Shown here piece by piece: positions 32,157 through 43,770 of a stretch of 64,000 bases of DNA. The position numbers and the translations under genes were made by a program. Every line of letters begins with the position of its first letter. The stretch's first letter is position 1. Origin of the DNA: Methylobacterium sp. CB376 (lineage in GTDB: Bacteria; Pseudomonadota; Alphaproteobacteria; Rhizobiales; Beijerinckiaceae); NCBI RefSeq assembly GCF_029714205.1, contig NZ_CP121648.1, positions 3,800,001 through 3,864,000 of the forward strand, written 5' to 3'. The notes under the pieces are model-generated. The model was not told the origin of the DNA and made no database searches. It saw nothing but the letters and a program-made list of their open reading frames with translations.

Positions 32157-33434
32157 ATGAAGCGGACCCTTTCCCTGGCCGCGATGGCGGCGGCGGCGAT
32201 GCTCGCCGCCAGCGCCGCGTCGGCGGCATCGTTGAAGATCCTGGACCACGGCAGCCGCGGCGCCGCCGAACTCGACGCCATCGCGGCCCAGGTCGCGGCC
32301 TGGAACCGATCGCACCCGGACATCCCGGCCGAACTCGTGACCCTGCCCAAGCCGATCGAGAACCAGACGGTTCAGGCGAAGGCCCTGGCCGGCACCTGGC
32401 CGGACATCCTCGACTTCGACGGGCCGAGCTTCGCGAACGCGGCCTGGGCCGGCCTGCTGGCGCCCCTCGACGACCTGCTCCCGCCCGACCTGATGCGCGC
32501 CCTGCTGCCGTCGATCCGCGCACAGGGCCTCTACGCCCCGGACGGCAAGATCTACGCCCTCGGCCAGTTCGATTCCGGGCTCGGACTCTGGGCCTCCCGC
32601 TCGGCCCTGCGCCAGGCCGGGATCCGGATCCCCAGCGGCCTCGACGATGCCTGGACCGGCGAGGAGTTCGAGGCCGCGCTCGCCGCCCTCAAGCGCGCCG
32701 GCTACCCGACGCCCCTCGACATGAAGCTGAATTACGGCGTCGGCGAGTGGTACACCTACGGCTTCGCGCCGATCCTGCAATCGTACGGCGGGGATCTGAT
32801 CAACCGCACGACCTGGCAGGCCGAAGGGACGATCAATTCCGAGGCGTCGATCGCGGCGTTGGGCCGGATCCAGTCCTGGATGAAGGCCGGGTACATCGTG
32901 CCCGCCTCGGAAGGCGACGACGCCTTCTACGGCAAGCGGAGCGCGGCCCTGGCTTTGGTCGGGCACTGGATGTGGCCGACCCACAGCGCCGCCCTCGGCT
33001 CCGACCTGGTGCTGCTGCCGATGCCGCGCTTCGGCGCGCGCCACGTCACCGGGATGGGGAGCTGGAACTGGGGGATCTGGTCGGGCTCCCCGAACAAGGA
33101 GGCGGCCGCCAAGTTCCTGGAATTCCTGATGTCCGAGCCGGCGATGGAGGCGGTGGCCGGGGCGGCGGGCGCGATCCCGTCGCGCCAGGCGGCGGCGGAG
33201 CGCAACCCGCTCTTCCGCCAGGGCGGGCCGATGGCGCTCTACCGCGAGCAGCTGACCCGCATCGCGGTGCCCCGCCCGCCGCATCCGGCCTACCCGGTGA
33301 TCTCGCGGGCCTTCGCCGCCGCGGTCAATTCGGTCATGAAGGGCGAGGATCCGAAGCGGGCGCTCGACCGGGCGGCGGCGGCGATCGACCAGGAGATCGA
33401 GCAGACCAACGGCTACAAGCCCTTCGGCGGCTGA
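32157..33434 (+). CDS. extracellular solute-binding protein (family 1, sugar type), orphan
   Basis: 425 residues. A signal peptide (MKRTLSLAAMAAAAMLAASA) is followed by a family 1 periplasmic binding protein fold (WNRSHPDIPAELVTLP, KALAGTWPDILDFDGP, GMGSWNWGIWSGSPNKEAAA). Such proteins bind mono- or oligosaccharides for ABC import, but no permease or ATPase gene is nearby. It lies between a chemoreceptor and the sucrose PTS genes, so a role in chemotaxis toward a sugar is possible but unproven. The ATG at 32157 is preferred to the TTG at 32151 for spacing from GAGGAG. Confidence 0.88.
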   Translation: MKRTLSLAAMAAAAMLAASAASAASLKILDHGSRGAAELDAIAAQVAAWNRSHPDIPAELVTLPKPIENQTVQAKALAGTWPDILDFDGPSFANAAWAGLLAPLDDLLPPDLMRALLPSIRAQGLYAPDGKIYALGQFDSGLGLWASRSALRQAGIRIPSGLDDAWTGEEFEAALAALKRAGYPTPLDMKLNYGVGEWYTYGFAPILQSYGGDLINRTTWQAEGTINSEASIAALGRIQSWMKAGYIVPASEGDDAFYGKRSAALALVGHWMWPTHSAALGSDLVLLPMPRFGARHVTGMGSWNWGIWSGSPNKEAAAKFLEFLMSEPAMEAVAGAAGAIPSRQAAAERNPLFRQGGPMALYREQLTRIAVPRPPHPAYPVISRAFAAAVNSVMKGEDPKRALDRAAAAIDQEIEQTNGYKPFGG

Positions 33435-33623
33435 GCGGCAGCGGGTGCCGACGAGCCGGGAGCGGAGGGGCGGCCTCCTCCGATCGGGGCGGCCGGATGC
33501 GGACGCATCCCGGGCCGTCGGGACCGGAGGCTGAGCCGGACTCGTTCGTTCCCGTCGTGCAGGACGTGCGATCCTGTTGTCTGGCCGTTCATTCCGCGCA
33601 GAAGCGGCAATCGATCGATTTCT

Positions 33624-33800
33624 CATGCGCGTTCCGGACGGTCACTTCCGGAACGCGCATGACCAGCCCGCGCGGCGCTTGAGCGAAGCCGATGTGCCAA
33701 GCCCGCGCGGCGCCTGAGCGAAGCCGACATGCCAAGCCCGCGCGGCGCCTGAGCGAAGCCGCCATCCGCATGGCGACGCAATCCGTCGGATGTCGGATCA
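33624..33800 (-). repeat. dispersed palindromic element, copy 2 (type B) with three tandem cores
   Basis: On the left is a perfect 15-bp inverted repeat (CATGCGCGTTCCGGA arms, 8-base loop, 33624-33661). Next come three consecutive 35-bp cores (33662-33696, 33697-33731, 33732-33766), each containing agcccgcgcggcgc and gagcgaagccg. The end has ATCCG / CGGAT arms. It sits between the convergent sugar-binding protein and scrK genes. Confidence 0.88.
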
Positions 33801-33805
33801 GCCTG

Positions 33806-34744
33806 TCAGGCGAGCAGCGCCTCGACCTCGTCCGCCCGCGGCAGGTCGGCGCCGGCGCGGGAGCAGGTCAGGGCCGCCGCGGCCGCCCCATAGGCGAGGA
33901 GGTCGGCCAGGGCCTCCTGCGTCAGGGCGCCCAGGGCCTGCCGCGTCAGCAGCCCGCCGCGGGACAGCCGGGCGAGGAGCGCGGCGTGGAACGTGTCGCC
34001 GGCCCCGACCGTGTCGCGGACCGCGACCGCGCGCCCGGGCACGCTCGCCGAGACGCGCTCCGAATAGGCGACGGCGCCGTCCTTGCCCCGGGTGATCACC
34101 ACCAGGGCCGCGCCCAGAGCCAGGAACATCCGCGCGGCCGCCTCGGGCGAGAGCCCGAAGGCCAGGGCGACGTCCTCGTCGCTCGCCTTCACGATGTCGG
34201 CGACCCGGAAGAAGCGCTCGGCGGCGGCCCGCCAGCCGGCGAGATCGCCCACCACGGCGGGGCGCAGGTTGGGATCGACGCTGATCAGCCGCCGGCCCGC
34301 CTCCCGCGCGGCGAGCGCCGCGTAGGTCGAGGCGACCGGCTCGACCGCCAGCGTGTAGGAGCCGAAGGCGAGGGCGCGCACGGCATCCGGCAGGGCGGGC
34401 GGCAGGGAGGCGGGCGCGACCATGCGGTCGGCGGCCTCGGCACCGTGGAACGTGTAGGCCGGCTGGCCGTCCGGCCCCCGCGCCACCACCGCCAGGGGCG
34501 TCGGGTGGTCGGAGCGCGGCGCGAAGCGCGCCTCCACCCCCTCGCGCGCCAGAACCCCGGCGAGGTGCTCGCCGAAGCGGTCCCGCGACAGGCCGCCGAA
34601 GAAGGCCACCGCCTCGCCGAGCCGGGCGAGGCCGACGGCGACGTTGAAGGGCGACCCGCCGGGAAGGGCCCGCGCCGGGATCGCGGCGCCGTCGGTCGGA
34701 TCGAGCAGGAGGTCGATGAGGGCTTCGCCGCAGACGAGGATCAT
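33806..34744 (-). CDS. scrK: fructokinase (PfkB/ribokinase family)
   Basis: 312 residues. The start MILVCGEALIDLLLD and the C-terminal signature DTVGAGDTFHAALLARL with the catalytic Asp define a PfkB-family sugar kinase; GGSPFNVAVGLARLG is the substrate-side motif of fructokinases. As last gene of the scrA-scrB-pts-scrK direction it would phosphorylate the fructose released by ScrB. The frame extends to 34888, but those residues (AEIGDGDAINRMADE) come from the repeat element; the true start is 34744. Confidence 0.88.
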   Translation of the reverse strand: MILVCGEALIDLLLDPTDGAAIPARALPGGSPFNVAVGLARLGEAVAFFGGLSRDRFGEHLAGVLAREGVEARFAPRSDHPTPLAVVARGPDGQPAYTFHGAEAADRMVAPASLPPALPDAVRALAFGSYTLAVEPVASTYAALAAREAGRRLISVDPNLRPAVVGDLAGWRAAAERFFRVADIVKASDEDVALAFGLSPEAAARMFLALGAALVVITRGKDGAVAYSERVSASVPGRAVAVRDTVGAGDTFHAALLARLSRGGLLTRQALGALTQEALADLLAYGAAAAALTCSRAGADLPRADEVEALLA

Positions 34745-34841
34745 GGGAATCGGTCCGGACCGCGCGCCGGGGGCCGGCACGCCGGGAGGGGGCGCCCCGG
34801 GGCCGGGGCGCGACGGGGCGGCGCGAGCGGCGCCGGGGGCC

Positions 34842-34963
34842 TCATCCGCCATCCGGTTGATGGCGTCGCCATCTCCGATTTCGGCCATGCGGATGTCGGC
34901 GTCGCTCAGGCGCCGCGCGGGCTCGCGATCCGGGATCCGCTGCGATCACGCGGATCCCGGATC
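34842..34963 (+). repeat. dispersed palindromic element, copy 3 (type A), between the PTS fusion gene and scrK
   Basis: Contains left arms CCATC/GATGG/CCATC, the conserved core, and a perfect 14-bp hairpin (GATCCGGGATCCGC arms, loop TGCGATCAC) at 34927-34963. The hairpin overlaps the TGA of the upstream PTS gene by two bases, so on the minus strand it is the first structure after that stop and could act as a 3' stabiliser or attenuator before scrK. Confidence 0.9.
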
Positions 34964-37570
34964 AGGCGGCGCCGAGATCGGGGAAGCAGGAGGCGAGCAT
35001 CTGGCGCACCGCCTCCGCCGAGTCGAGGTTCAGCGCCGCCTCGGCCACCGCGCGGCACTGGTCGGCGTCGAGGTTGCGCACCACGGCCTTGATATCGGCG
35101 ATCGCGCCCGCCGAGGCCGAGAGTTCGGTCACGCCGAGGCCGATCAGGAGCGGCGCCGCGAGGGGCGAGGAGGCGAGGTTGCCGCACACGCCCACCCAGC
35201 GGCCATGCGCCCGCGCGCCCTCCGCGGCGAGCCCGACGAGGCGCAGCACCGCGGGATGGAACGGGTCGAGCTGCTGGGCGAGGCGCGCGTTGCAGCGGTC
35301 CATGGCCAGCGTGTACTGGGTGAGGTCGTTGGTCCCGACCGAGAAGAAATCCGCCTCCCGGGCGAATTGCCGGGCGATCAGGGCCACCGAGGGCACCTCC
35401 ACCATGATGCCGACCTCGATCGGGGCGTCGCGGCCGAGGGCCTGCGCCTCCGCGTCGATCACCGCCCGCACGGTGCGCAGATCCGCCACGGTGGCGATCA
35501 TCGGCAGCAGGATCCTGCACTGGCCGTAGGGCCTCACCCGCAGGATCGCCCGCACCTGCGTGCGCAGCAGGTCCGGCTTCCACAGGCCGAGCCGCACGCC
35601 GCGCAGGCCCAGGGCGGGGTTCTCCTCCTGCGGCAGCTGGGCGTAGGGCACGTCCTTGTCGGCGCCGGCATCGAGGGTGCGGATGATCAGCGGCCGCCCG
35701 TCGAGGGCGTCGGCGATCGCCTGGTACTCGGCGTGCTGCTCGTCCTCCCCGGGCGCGGTCTCGCGGTGGAGGAACAGGAACTCGCTGCGCAGCAGGCCGC
35801 ATCCCTCGGCCCCGGCCACCAGGGCCGGCGCGACCTCCGCGAGGGCGCCGAGATTGGCGACCACCTCGATCCGCGTCCCGTCCGCCATCCGGCAGGTCTC
35901 GGCGGCCGCGCGCCGCCGCGTCTCCTGGCGGGCGCCGCGCTCGGCGAGGCGCGCGCGCGTCTCGCTCACCTGCTCCTGCGGCGGATTGACGGAGACCTCG
36001 CCCCGGTCCGCGTCGAGAACGACCACCTGCCCGTCCGGCACGCGCAGGATGTCCGGCCCCGCCGCCACCACGGCCGCGATCCCGTGCGAGGCGGACAGGA
36101 TGGCGACGTGGGAGGTCGGGCCGCTCGCCGCGAGGCAGATCCCGGCGACCCGGTCGAGGTCGAGTTCGGCGAATTGCGAGGGCAGCAGGTCGTCGGCGAA
36201 CAGGATGGCGCGCTCGGGCAGGGCGACCGGGGCCTCGCTGCGGCCGCACAGGACGAGGAGCACCCGCCGCTGAATGTCGACGAGATCGGCCGCGCGCTCG
36301 GCCAGGACCTCGTTGCCGAGCTGGCGCAGGGCCGCGACCTGCGCGTCCACCGCCGATCTCCACGCGAAGGCGGCGCTCCTGCCCTCCGCGATCAGCGCGT
36401 CGGCGGCGGCCTGCAGCTGCGGGTCCTCCAGGAAGGACAGGTGCGCGCCCAGGATCTCGGCCTGCTGCGGCCCATGGCTGCCGTGCTCCGCCCCGGCGCC
36501 GAGGCCGTGGATCGCCCGCTCGAGGGCCGCGCGGGTGCGCGCCAGCGCGTCGGCCAGGGCGGCGCGCTGGCGCTCGGCGCCTTCCCCCTCCTCGCGGATG
36601 TCGAGATCCTCGCGCAGCAGCCGGTGCGAGCGGCCGAGGGCGAGGCCGGGCGCCGCCGGGACGCCCGCGAGGAGGCGGCGGACGTCCGGGCCGTCGAGGG
36701 GGACGGACGCCGCGGCGGTGGGGAGGCGCGGCGCCCCGCCCTCGGGCCGCGCCGCCCGGGGGGCGCCGGTGCCGGCCGCACCGACGAGGGCGGCGACGGC
36801 GCGCGCATCCTCCTCCGCGCCGGGCCCGACCGCCTCGACCGTCAGCACGGCGCCGGCCTGGGCGCCGAGGAGCATGATGGCGACGGAGCTGCGCGCGTCG
36901 GCGCGGCGCCCGCCGTGGAAGAGGGTCACCTGCGAGCGGGCCGTCTTGGCACGCGCCGCGATGGTGCCGGCCGGCCGGGCGTGGAGGCCGAAGGGGTCGC
37001 GGACCTCGGCGGTGCAGCGGAACTCGGTCCGGTCGGCGGGCGCCTCGGGCGCGACGGAGGCGGGCGCGGAGGCCGAGGCGATCTCGCAGCAGGGGGCGCC
37101 GCGCGGGCGCGCAGCCCGAAGGCGTCGCCGTTCGTGAGCACGACCGGGATCATCAGCGAGGGCACGGCGGGGCCGATGCGGGCGGCGTCGAAGGAGATCA
37201 AGCGGTCGCCCGCCGCGACCTCCTGGCCCTCGCGCACGTGCGCAACGAAGCCGTTCCCGGCGAGCCCCACCGTCTCGATGCCGATATGCATCAGCACTTC
37301 GGCCCCGTTGCGGGCCCGCAGCGTCACCGCGTGGCGCGTCGGCGGCAGGCTCACGACCTCGCCCGCGAAGGGCGCGCGCAGCACCTCGCCGTCGGGGTCG
37401 ATGGCGAAGCCGTCGCCGAGCACGCGCCCCGAGAAGACCGGGTCGGGCACGGCGTCGAGGGGCACGAGCAGCCCGTCGACCGGCGCGAGCACCGCCACGG
37501 CCGCGTCGGCCGGCGGGACCTCCACCCGCGCGCTCGCCCCGGCCCGGTACAGACGGCTGAGAAAACCCAT
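34962..37570 (-). pseudogene. PTS fusion protein EIIA(Glc)-HPr-EI, with a one-base frameshift between EIIA and HPr
   Basis: The first frame (from 37570, strong GGAGGTGACC site) encodes a glucose-type EIIA with His80 and phospho-His95 (EVLMHIGIETVG). The second frame encodes HPr (FGLHARPAG, His197) and enzyme I (GPTSHVAIL, His488; DFFSVGTNDLTQYTLAMDR; GVCGNLA), ending at 34962. They join if one C is added to the five-C run at 37092-37096, giving 869 residues, a normal length for such fusions. The protein would take phosphate from PEP and pass it to ScrA. As sequenced, EIIA reads on into noise and stops at 36926. Real mutation or sequencing error are both possible. Confidence 0.88.
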
Positions 37571-37655
37571 GGTCACCTCCCCTCGCGGCGCTCCCCGGCC
37601 GCGGCCCGTGTCCACACCCGGGCGGGCCGCCAGGGGCCCGTCCCCGAGAAGCCCG

Positions 37656-39020
37656 TCACAGCGTCCAGCGATCCAGCCGGTCGAGGGTGAAGGCCCCCTC
37701 CGCCCGCACCCCGATCCCGTCCGCGCCGGGGCTCGGGAAGATGCGCGCGCTCAGCACCACGGCGCCGCCGCCGGCGAAGACCTCGACGGAGCTGCGATCG
37801 ACGAAGATGCGCAGGTCCTCGATCGTCCCGCCCTCCGGGAAGGGCGCGGCGCCGAGCGGCACCGCCACCCCGTCCGCCCGGACCGTGTCCAGGCGCAGGC
37901 GGCGTCCGGAGCAATCCACCGTGAGGGTGGTGCGCTCGACGCCCCGCACGCGCATGTCCACGGCGAAGCTCCCGCCGTCCCGCGCGCGCCACGCCAGGGC
38001 GAGCTCGAACGCGTCCGACCGGGCGGCGGTGAGGTCCTGCGCGGCCGAGAGGTCGAGGTCGAAGATGGCGAGGTGCGCCTTGCGCAGGGCCGCGAGCTCG
38101 CGGGCGGGCACCTGGCACAGGCGCCCGTCCCGGACGTGCAGCTCCCGCGGCAGGGTGAGGCAGTGCATCCAGCCGAAGGCGGTCGAGGGCGCGTCGCCCT
38201 GCTCGGGCAGGCCCATCCAGGCGAACATCAGCCGGCGCCCGTCGGGCGCCTCGAAGGTCTGCGGCGCGTAGAAGTCGCGCCCGTGGTCGAGGCGGCGGAA
38301 GGCCGCCGCGTCGGCGGTTCCCGAGAGGTCGCCCGGCACGTAGCCGGCGACGTCGCCCCCCTGCTCCGGGCCGTGCTGCGCGCACAGGATCAGGAACGCC
38401 TCCCCGCCGATGCGGAAGAAGTCCGGGCACTCGCACATGTGGCCGAAGGCGCTGGGGCGCAGCAATTCGCGCACCGGCGACCAGCAGCGCAGGTCCGGCG
38501 AGCGCAGGAGCAGCACCGTCCCCTCCCCGGCAGCGGTCTGGGCACCGAGCACCATCAGCCAGGCATCGCCCTCCCGCCACACCTTGGGATCGCGGAAATG
38601 CGCCGTGTAGCCCGGCAGCGGCCCCGACAGGACGGGGCCAAGCTTCTCGAAGCGGATCCCGTCCGTGGAGCGGGCGAGGCACTGGTAGGTCTGCCGCTCG
38701 CCCCCGGCGCTGCGGACGTTGCCGTTGTAGATGAGGAGGAGTTCCTCGCCGTTCGCGACCGCGGACCCGGAATAGCAGCCGTGGCTGTCGAAGACGTCGA
38801 CGGGTGCCAGGGCCACCGGCAGCTCCTCCCAGCGGACGAGATCGGGGCTGACGAGGTGGGCCCAGTTCTTGTTCGCATGGGAGCAGCCATGCGGGTTCCA
38901 CTGGTAGAACAGGTGGTACGCCCCGTCCCAGTAGACGAGGCCGTTCGGGTCGTTGAGGAGACCCGTCCGGGGCGCGATGTGGAAGGTCGGGCGCCAGGGA
39001 TCGACGGCGTGCTTGGTCAT
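37656..39020 (-). CDS. scrB: sucrose-6-phosphate hydrolase (GH32)
   Basis: 454 residues. The GH32 nucleophile motif is LLNDPNGLVY with D24; HFRDPKVW and ECPDFFRIGGEA provide the other two carboxylates. A C-terminal beta-sandwich follows, with DRSSVEVFAGGG. It cleaves sucrose-6-phosphate to glucose-6-phosphate and fructose. It starts 49 bases downstream of the scrA stop, in the same operon. Full length. Confidence 0.95.
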   Translation of the reverse strand: MTKHAVDPWRPTFHIAPRTGLLNDPNGLVYWDGAYHLFYQWNPHGCSHANKNWAHLVSPDLVRWEELPVALAPVDVFDSHGCYSGSAVANGEELLLIYNGNVRSAGGERQTYQCLARSTDGIRFEKLGPVLSGPLPGYTAHFRDPKVWREGDAWLMVLGAQTAAGEGTVLLLRSPDLRCWSPVRELLRPSAFGHMCECPDFFRIGGEAFLILCAQHGPEQGGDVAGYVPGDLSGTADAAAFRRLDHGRDFYAPQTFEAPDGRRLMFAWMGLPEQGDAPSTAFGWMHCLTLPRELHVRDGRLCQVPARELAALRKAHLAIFDLDLSAAQDLTAARSDAFELALAWRARDGGSFAVDMRVRGVERTTLTVDCSGRRLRLDTVRADGVAVPLGAAPFPEGGTIEDLRIFVDRSSVEVFAGGGAVVLSARIFPSPGADGIGVRAEGAFTLDRLDRWTL

Positions 39021-39069
39021 GGGAGGATCCGGTCCGCGCTCGGGAGGGCGGCCGCAGGCCGCGAGGTCG

Positions 39070-40458
39070 TCAGGCCCGCTCCGCCCGGAGGCCCGCGGCG
39101 AAGGCCGCCGCGAACGCCACTCCGAAGGCGAGGGCGAGCCCGATCAGGTAGTCGAGGATGCTGCCCGGCGCCGTGATGGCGATGCCGGGCAGGCCGGTGA
39201 CGCCCACCGCGGTCATGCTCACCTTCGCGGCCGCCACGTAGGCCCCGCCCACCGCGCCGCCGAGCGCGGCGGCCAGCAAGGGCCGCACGAAGCGCAGGTT
39301 GACGCCGAAGATGGCGGCCTCCGTGATGCCGAGCAGGCAGGACAGGGCCGCCGGCACGGCGACCTGCTTCACCTTGGCGTCGTCGCTGCGCAGGGCCACG
39401 GCGAGCGCCGCGCCGCCCTGGGCCACGTTGGCGGCCGCCCAGATCGGCAGCAGGAAATTCGCGGCGATCGCCGGGTTGGCGAGGAGCCCGGCCTCGATGG
39501 CGTGGAAGCTGTGGTGCACGCCGGTGATGACGATCGCCGAGTAGAGCCCGCCGAAGGCGAAGCCGGCGAGCGGACCGCCCTGCGCGTAGAGCTGCTGCAG
39601 GCCCATCGAGATGCCGTCGCCCAGGAGGCGGCCGGCCGGCCCGAGCACCGTGAGGGCGAAGAACGCCGAGACGAGGAGCGTGAGGAAGGGCGTCAGGACG
39701 ATGTCGAGCATGTCGGGCACGACCCGGCGCAGGCCGCGCTCCACGAGGGCCATCACCCAGACGGCGACGAGGACCGGCAGCACCGTGCCCTGGTAGCCGA
39801 GCTGCGCCACCGGCAGGCCGAACAGGTCCCAGTAGGCCTTGATGCCGGTTCCGGCCGTCCAGGCGTTCTGGAGGACCGGGTGGATCATGACGCCGCCCAG
39901 CGCCGCGCCCATGAACGGGCTCGATCCGAATTCCCGCGCGGCCGAGAACCCGACCAGGATCGGCAGGAAGATGAAGGCGGTGCTGGAGACGAGGTCGAGC
40001 AGCTGGATCGGCGCCGAGGTCGCGGGGAGCCAGCCCATCGTCCTGATCGTGCCGAGCGTGCCCATCAGCAGGCCGCAGGCGACGATGACCGGGATGATCG
40101 GCACGAAGATGTTGGAGAGGAGCCGGGCGAAGCGCTGGGGCGCCGAGAGCCGGACCGAGGCATCCTCCTTCGCCTGCGCGGCGGACACCGCCGTGAGGCC
40201 GCCCGCCCGCACCAGGGCCTCGTGGAGCCGCGCGACGCGCCCCTGCCCGATGATAATCTGGAACTGGCCGCCGTTGAGGAAGGTGCCCTTGATCGCCTCG
40301 ACCGCTTCCAGGCCGGCCTTGTCGACCTTCGCCACATCCGCCAGGACGAGGCGCAGGCGCGTGGCGCAGTGTGCGGCGCTGACGACGTTGCCCGCCCCGC
40401 CCACAAGGGCGAGGATCCGCTCGGCGGCGAGCTGGTCGGCATTCGGCGTGTAGGTCAT
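39070..40458 (-). CDS. scrA: sucrose-specific PTS permease EIIBC
   Basis: 462 residues. The N-terminal EIIB domain has the phosphorylated Cys31 in AAHCATRLRLVL and the loop KGTFLNGGQFQIIIGQG. The EIIC domain (about 105-460) has ten or so membrane segments with GVHHSFHAIEAGLL and AIFGVNLRFVRP of the glucose-sucrose family. It lacks an EIIA domain, which the fusion gene downstream supplies. The start follows a strong GGGAGGAGAC. Preceded by promoter and operator sequences. Confidence 0.95.
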   Translation of the reverse strand: MTYTPNADQLAAERILALVGGAGNVVSAAHCATRLRLVLADVAKVDKAGLEAVEAIKGTFLNGGQFQIIIGQGRVARLHEALVRAGGLTAVSAAQAKEDASVRLSAPQRFARLLSNIFVPIIPVIVACGLLMGTLGTIRTMGWLPATSAPIQLLDLVSSTAFIFLPILVGFSAAREFGSSPFMGAALGGVMIHPVLQNAWTAGTGIKAYWDLFGLPVAQLGYQGTVLPVLVAVWVMALVERGLRRVVPDMLDIVLTPFLTLLVSAFFALTVLGPAGRLLGDGISMGLQQLYAQGGPLAGFAFGGLYSAIVITGVHHSFHAIEAGLLANPAIAANFLLPIWAAANVAQGGAALAVALRSDDAKVKQVAVPAALSCLLGITEAAIFGVNLRFVRPLLAAALGGAVGGAYVAAAKVSMTAVGVTGLPGIAITAPGSILDYLIGLALAFGVAFAAAFAAGLRAERA

Positions 40459-40489
40459 GTCTCCTCCCGGACGACCACGACATCGATTG

Positions 40490-40503
40490 TGGTATCGATT
40501 TCA
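40490..40503. promoter_or_regulatory. putative ScrR operator in front of scrA
   Basis: TGGTATCGATTTCA, an imperfect dyad of LacI-family type centred on CG. It sits just downstream of the predicted -10 box, as expected for repression. It shares TGGTATCG with the site in front of scrY. Confidence 0.6.
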
Positions 40504-40507
40504 CACA

Positions 40508-40536
40508 CGAATAGCGCAGGAGTCCGGCTGACGCAA
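40508..40536 (-). promoter_or_regulatory. putative scrA promoter (-35 TTGCGT, -10 TATTCG)
   Basis: Minus strand boxes TTGCGT (40531-40536) and TATTCG (40508-40513) with 17-base spacing, the nearest match to the sigma70 consensus upstream of scrA. The -35 box is good and the -10 box weak. Confidence 0.45.
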
Positions 40537-40581
40537 CGGAAATGTGACGCGGCGCGGGGCGCCGGCCGGCGCGGCGACCGC

Positions 40582-41652
40582 TCAGGCGCGCGCCTTGCGG
40601 TCCGCCACGCTGTCCCGGACACGCAGTTCGAACGGCATGACCTGCGCGGCGGGCGCGATCCGCTCGCCGCGCAGCATCGCCACCAGGGTCCGCGCCGCGA
40701 CCGTCCCGGTGCCGAAATAGTCGAACCGCACGGTGGTGAGCTTGGGATTGTAGACGGCGGCGACGTCGATGTCGCCGATCCCGGCCACCGACACCTCACG
40801 CGGCACGTCGATGCGCAGATCGACGAGGCGGCTCACCGCGCCGATCGCCAGCCGGTCCGTGACCGCCAGGATCGCCGTCGGGCGCTCGGGCTCGGGAGCG
40901 GCGACGAGCCGGTCGGCTCCCGCGGCGCCGTCCCGCAGGTCGAAGCCGCCGAGGGCGATCCAGGAGGGCGGCGGCGCGATCCCGGCGGCGGCGAGCGCCT
41001 CGACGTAGCCGCCCTTGCGCTCGCACCCGACCTGGATGTCCCATTCCGCGACGCCGATCAGGCCGATGCGCCGGTGGCCGCTGCGGATCAGCAGGTCGGT
41101 GATCTGGCGGGTGGCGCGGCGCTCGTCCTGAATCACCGACGCGAAGCCGGAGGCGCTCGCGTCCTGCCCGATCACCACCACGGGCACGCCGATCTCGGTC
41201 AGGCTGGCCAGCAGCGGCCCGGTCAGCTGCGTCGCCAGGATGAGGACCCCGTCCACGCGCTGACGCCGGAACGTCTCGACATAGGCGAGCTCGTTCTCCG
41301 GGCGGTTGGCCGAACTCCCGAGGATCGGGATGTAGCCCGCCTCGGCCAGGGTCGCCGAGATCCCGGCGGTGATCTCGCTCGACGCGAAGGAGTTGATCCG
41401 CGGGATGACGACGCCGACCATGGTCGACGTGCTCCGCTTCAGGTTAGTCGCGATCCCGCTCGGAACGTAGCCGGTCTCGGCGATGACCCGCTCGATGCGG
41501 GCCCGCACCTCGGCCCTGACGTAACCGGAATCGTTCAGCACCCGCGACACGGTGGAGGCGGAGACGCCGGCGCGCGCCGCGACCTCCCGGATGGTGAGCG
41601 TGGCCCGCCGCGCCGCCCGCTCGGTGGCTGTCGTGCTCTCGTCCCGCGCCAT
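40582..41652 (-). CDS. scrR: LacI-family transcriptional repressor of the sucrose regulon
   Basis: 356 residues. The HTH is TIREVAARAGVSASTVSRVL followed by the hinge and a periplasmic-binding-protein-like effector domain (MVGVVIPRINSFASSEITAG to AAVYNPKLTTVRFDYF). It lies between scrA and the divergent scrY. The likely inducer is fructose or a fructose phosphate, as for other ScrR proteins (inference). It is separate from the scrA promoter by about 80 bases. Confidence 0.88.
   Translation of the reverse strand: MARDESTTATERAARRATLTIREVAARAGVSASTVSRVLNDSGYVRAEVRARIERVIAETGYVPSGIATNLKRSTSTMVGVVIPRINSFASSEITAGISATLAEAGYIPILGSSANRPENELAYVETFRRQRVDGVLILATQLTGPLLASLTEIGVPVVVIGQDASASGFASVIQDERRATRQITDLLIRSGHRRIGLIGVAEWDIQVGCERKGGYVEALAAAGIAPPPSWIALGGFDLRDGAAGADRLVAAPEPERPTAILAVTDRLAIGAVSRLVDLRIDVPREVSVAGIGDIDVAAVYNPKLTTVRFDYFGTGTVAARTLVAMLRGERIAPAAQVMPFELRVRDSVADRKARA

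Positions 41653-43770
<2,118 letters not shown>

Noticed and set aside
33662..33766. Three 35-bp direct repeats that could be read as a short CRISPR array
   Set aside because: The units abut without spacers and belong to the dispersed element core; no cas gene is in the window.
34644..39176. 1,510-codon plus-strand frame across scrK, PTS and scrB
   Set aside because: Antisense shadow of real minus-strand genes with clear catalytic motifs.
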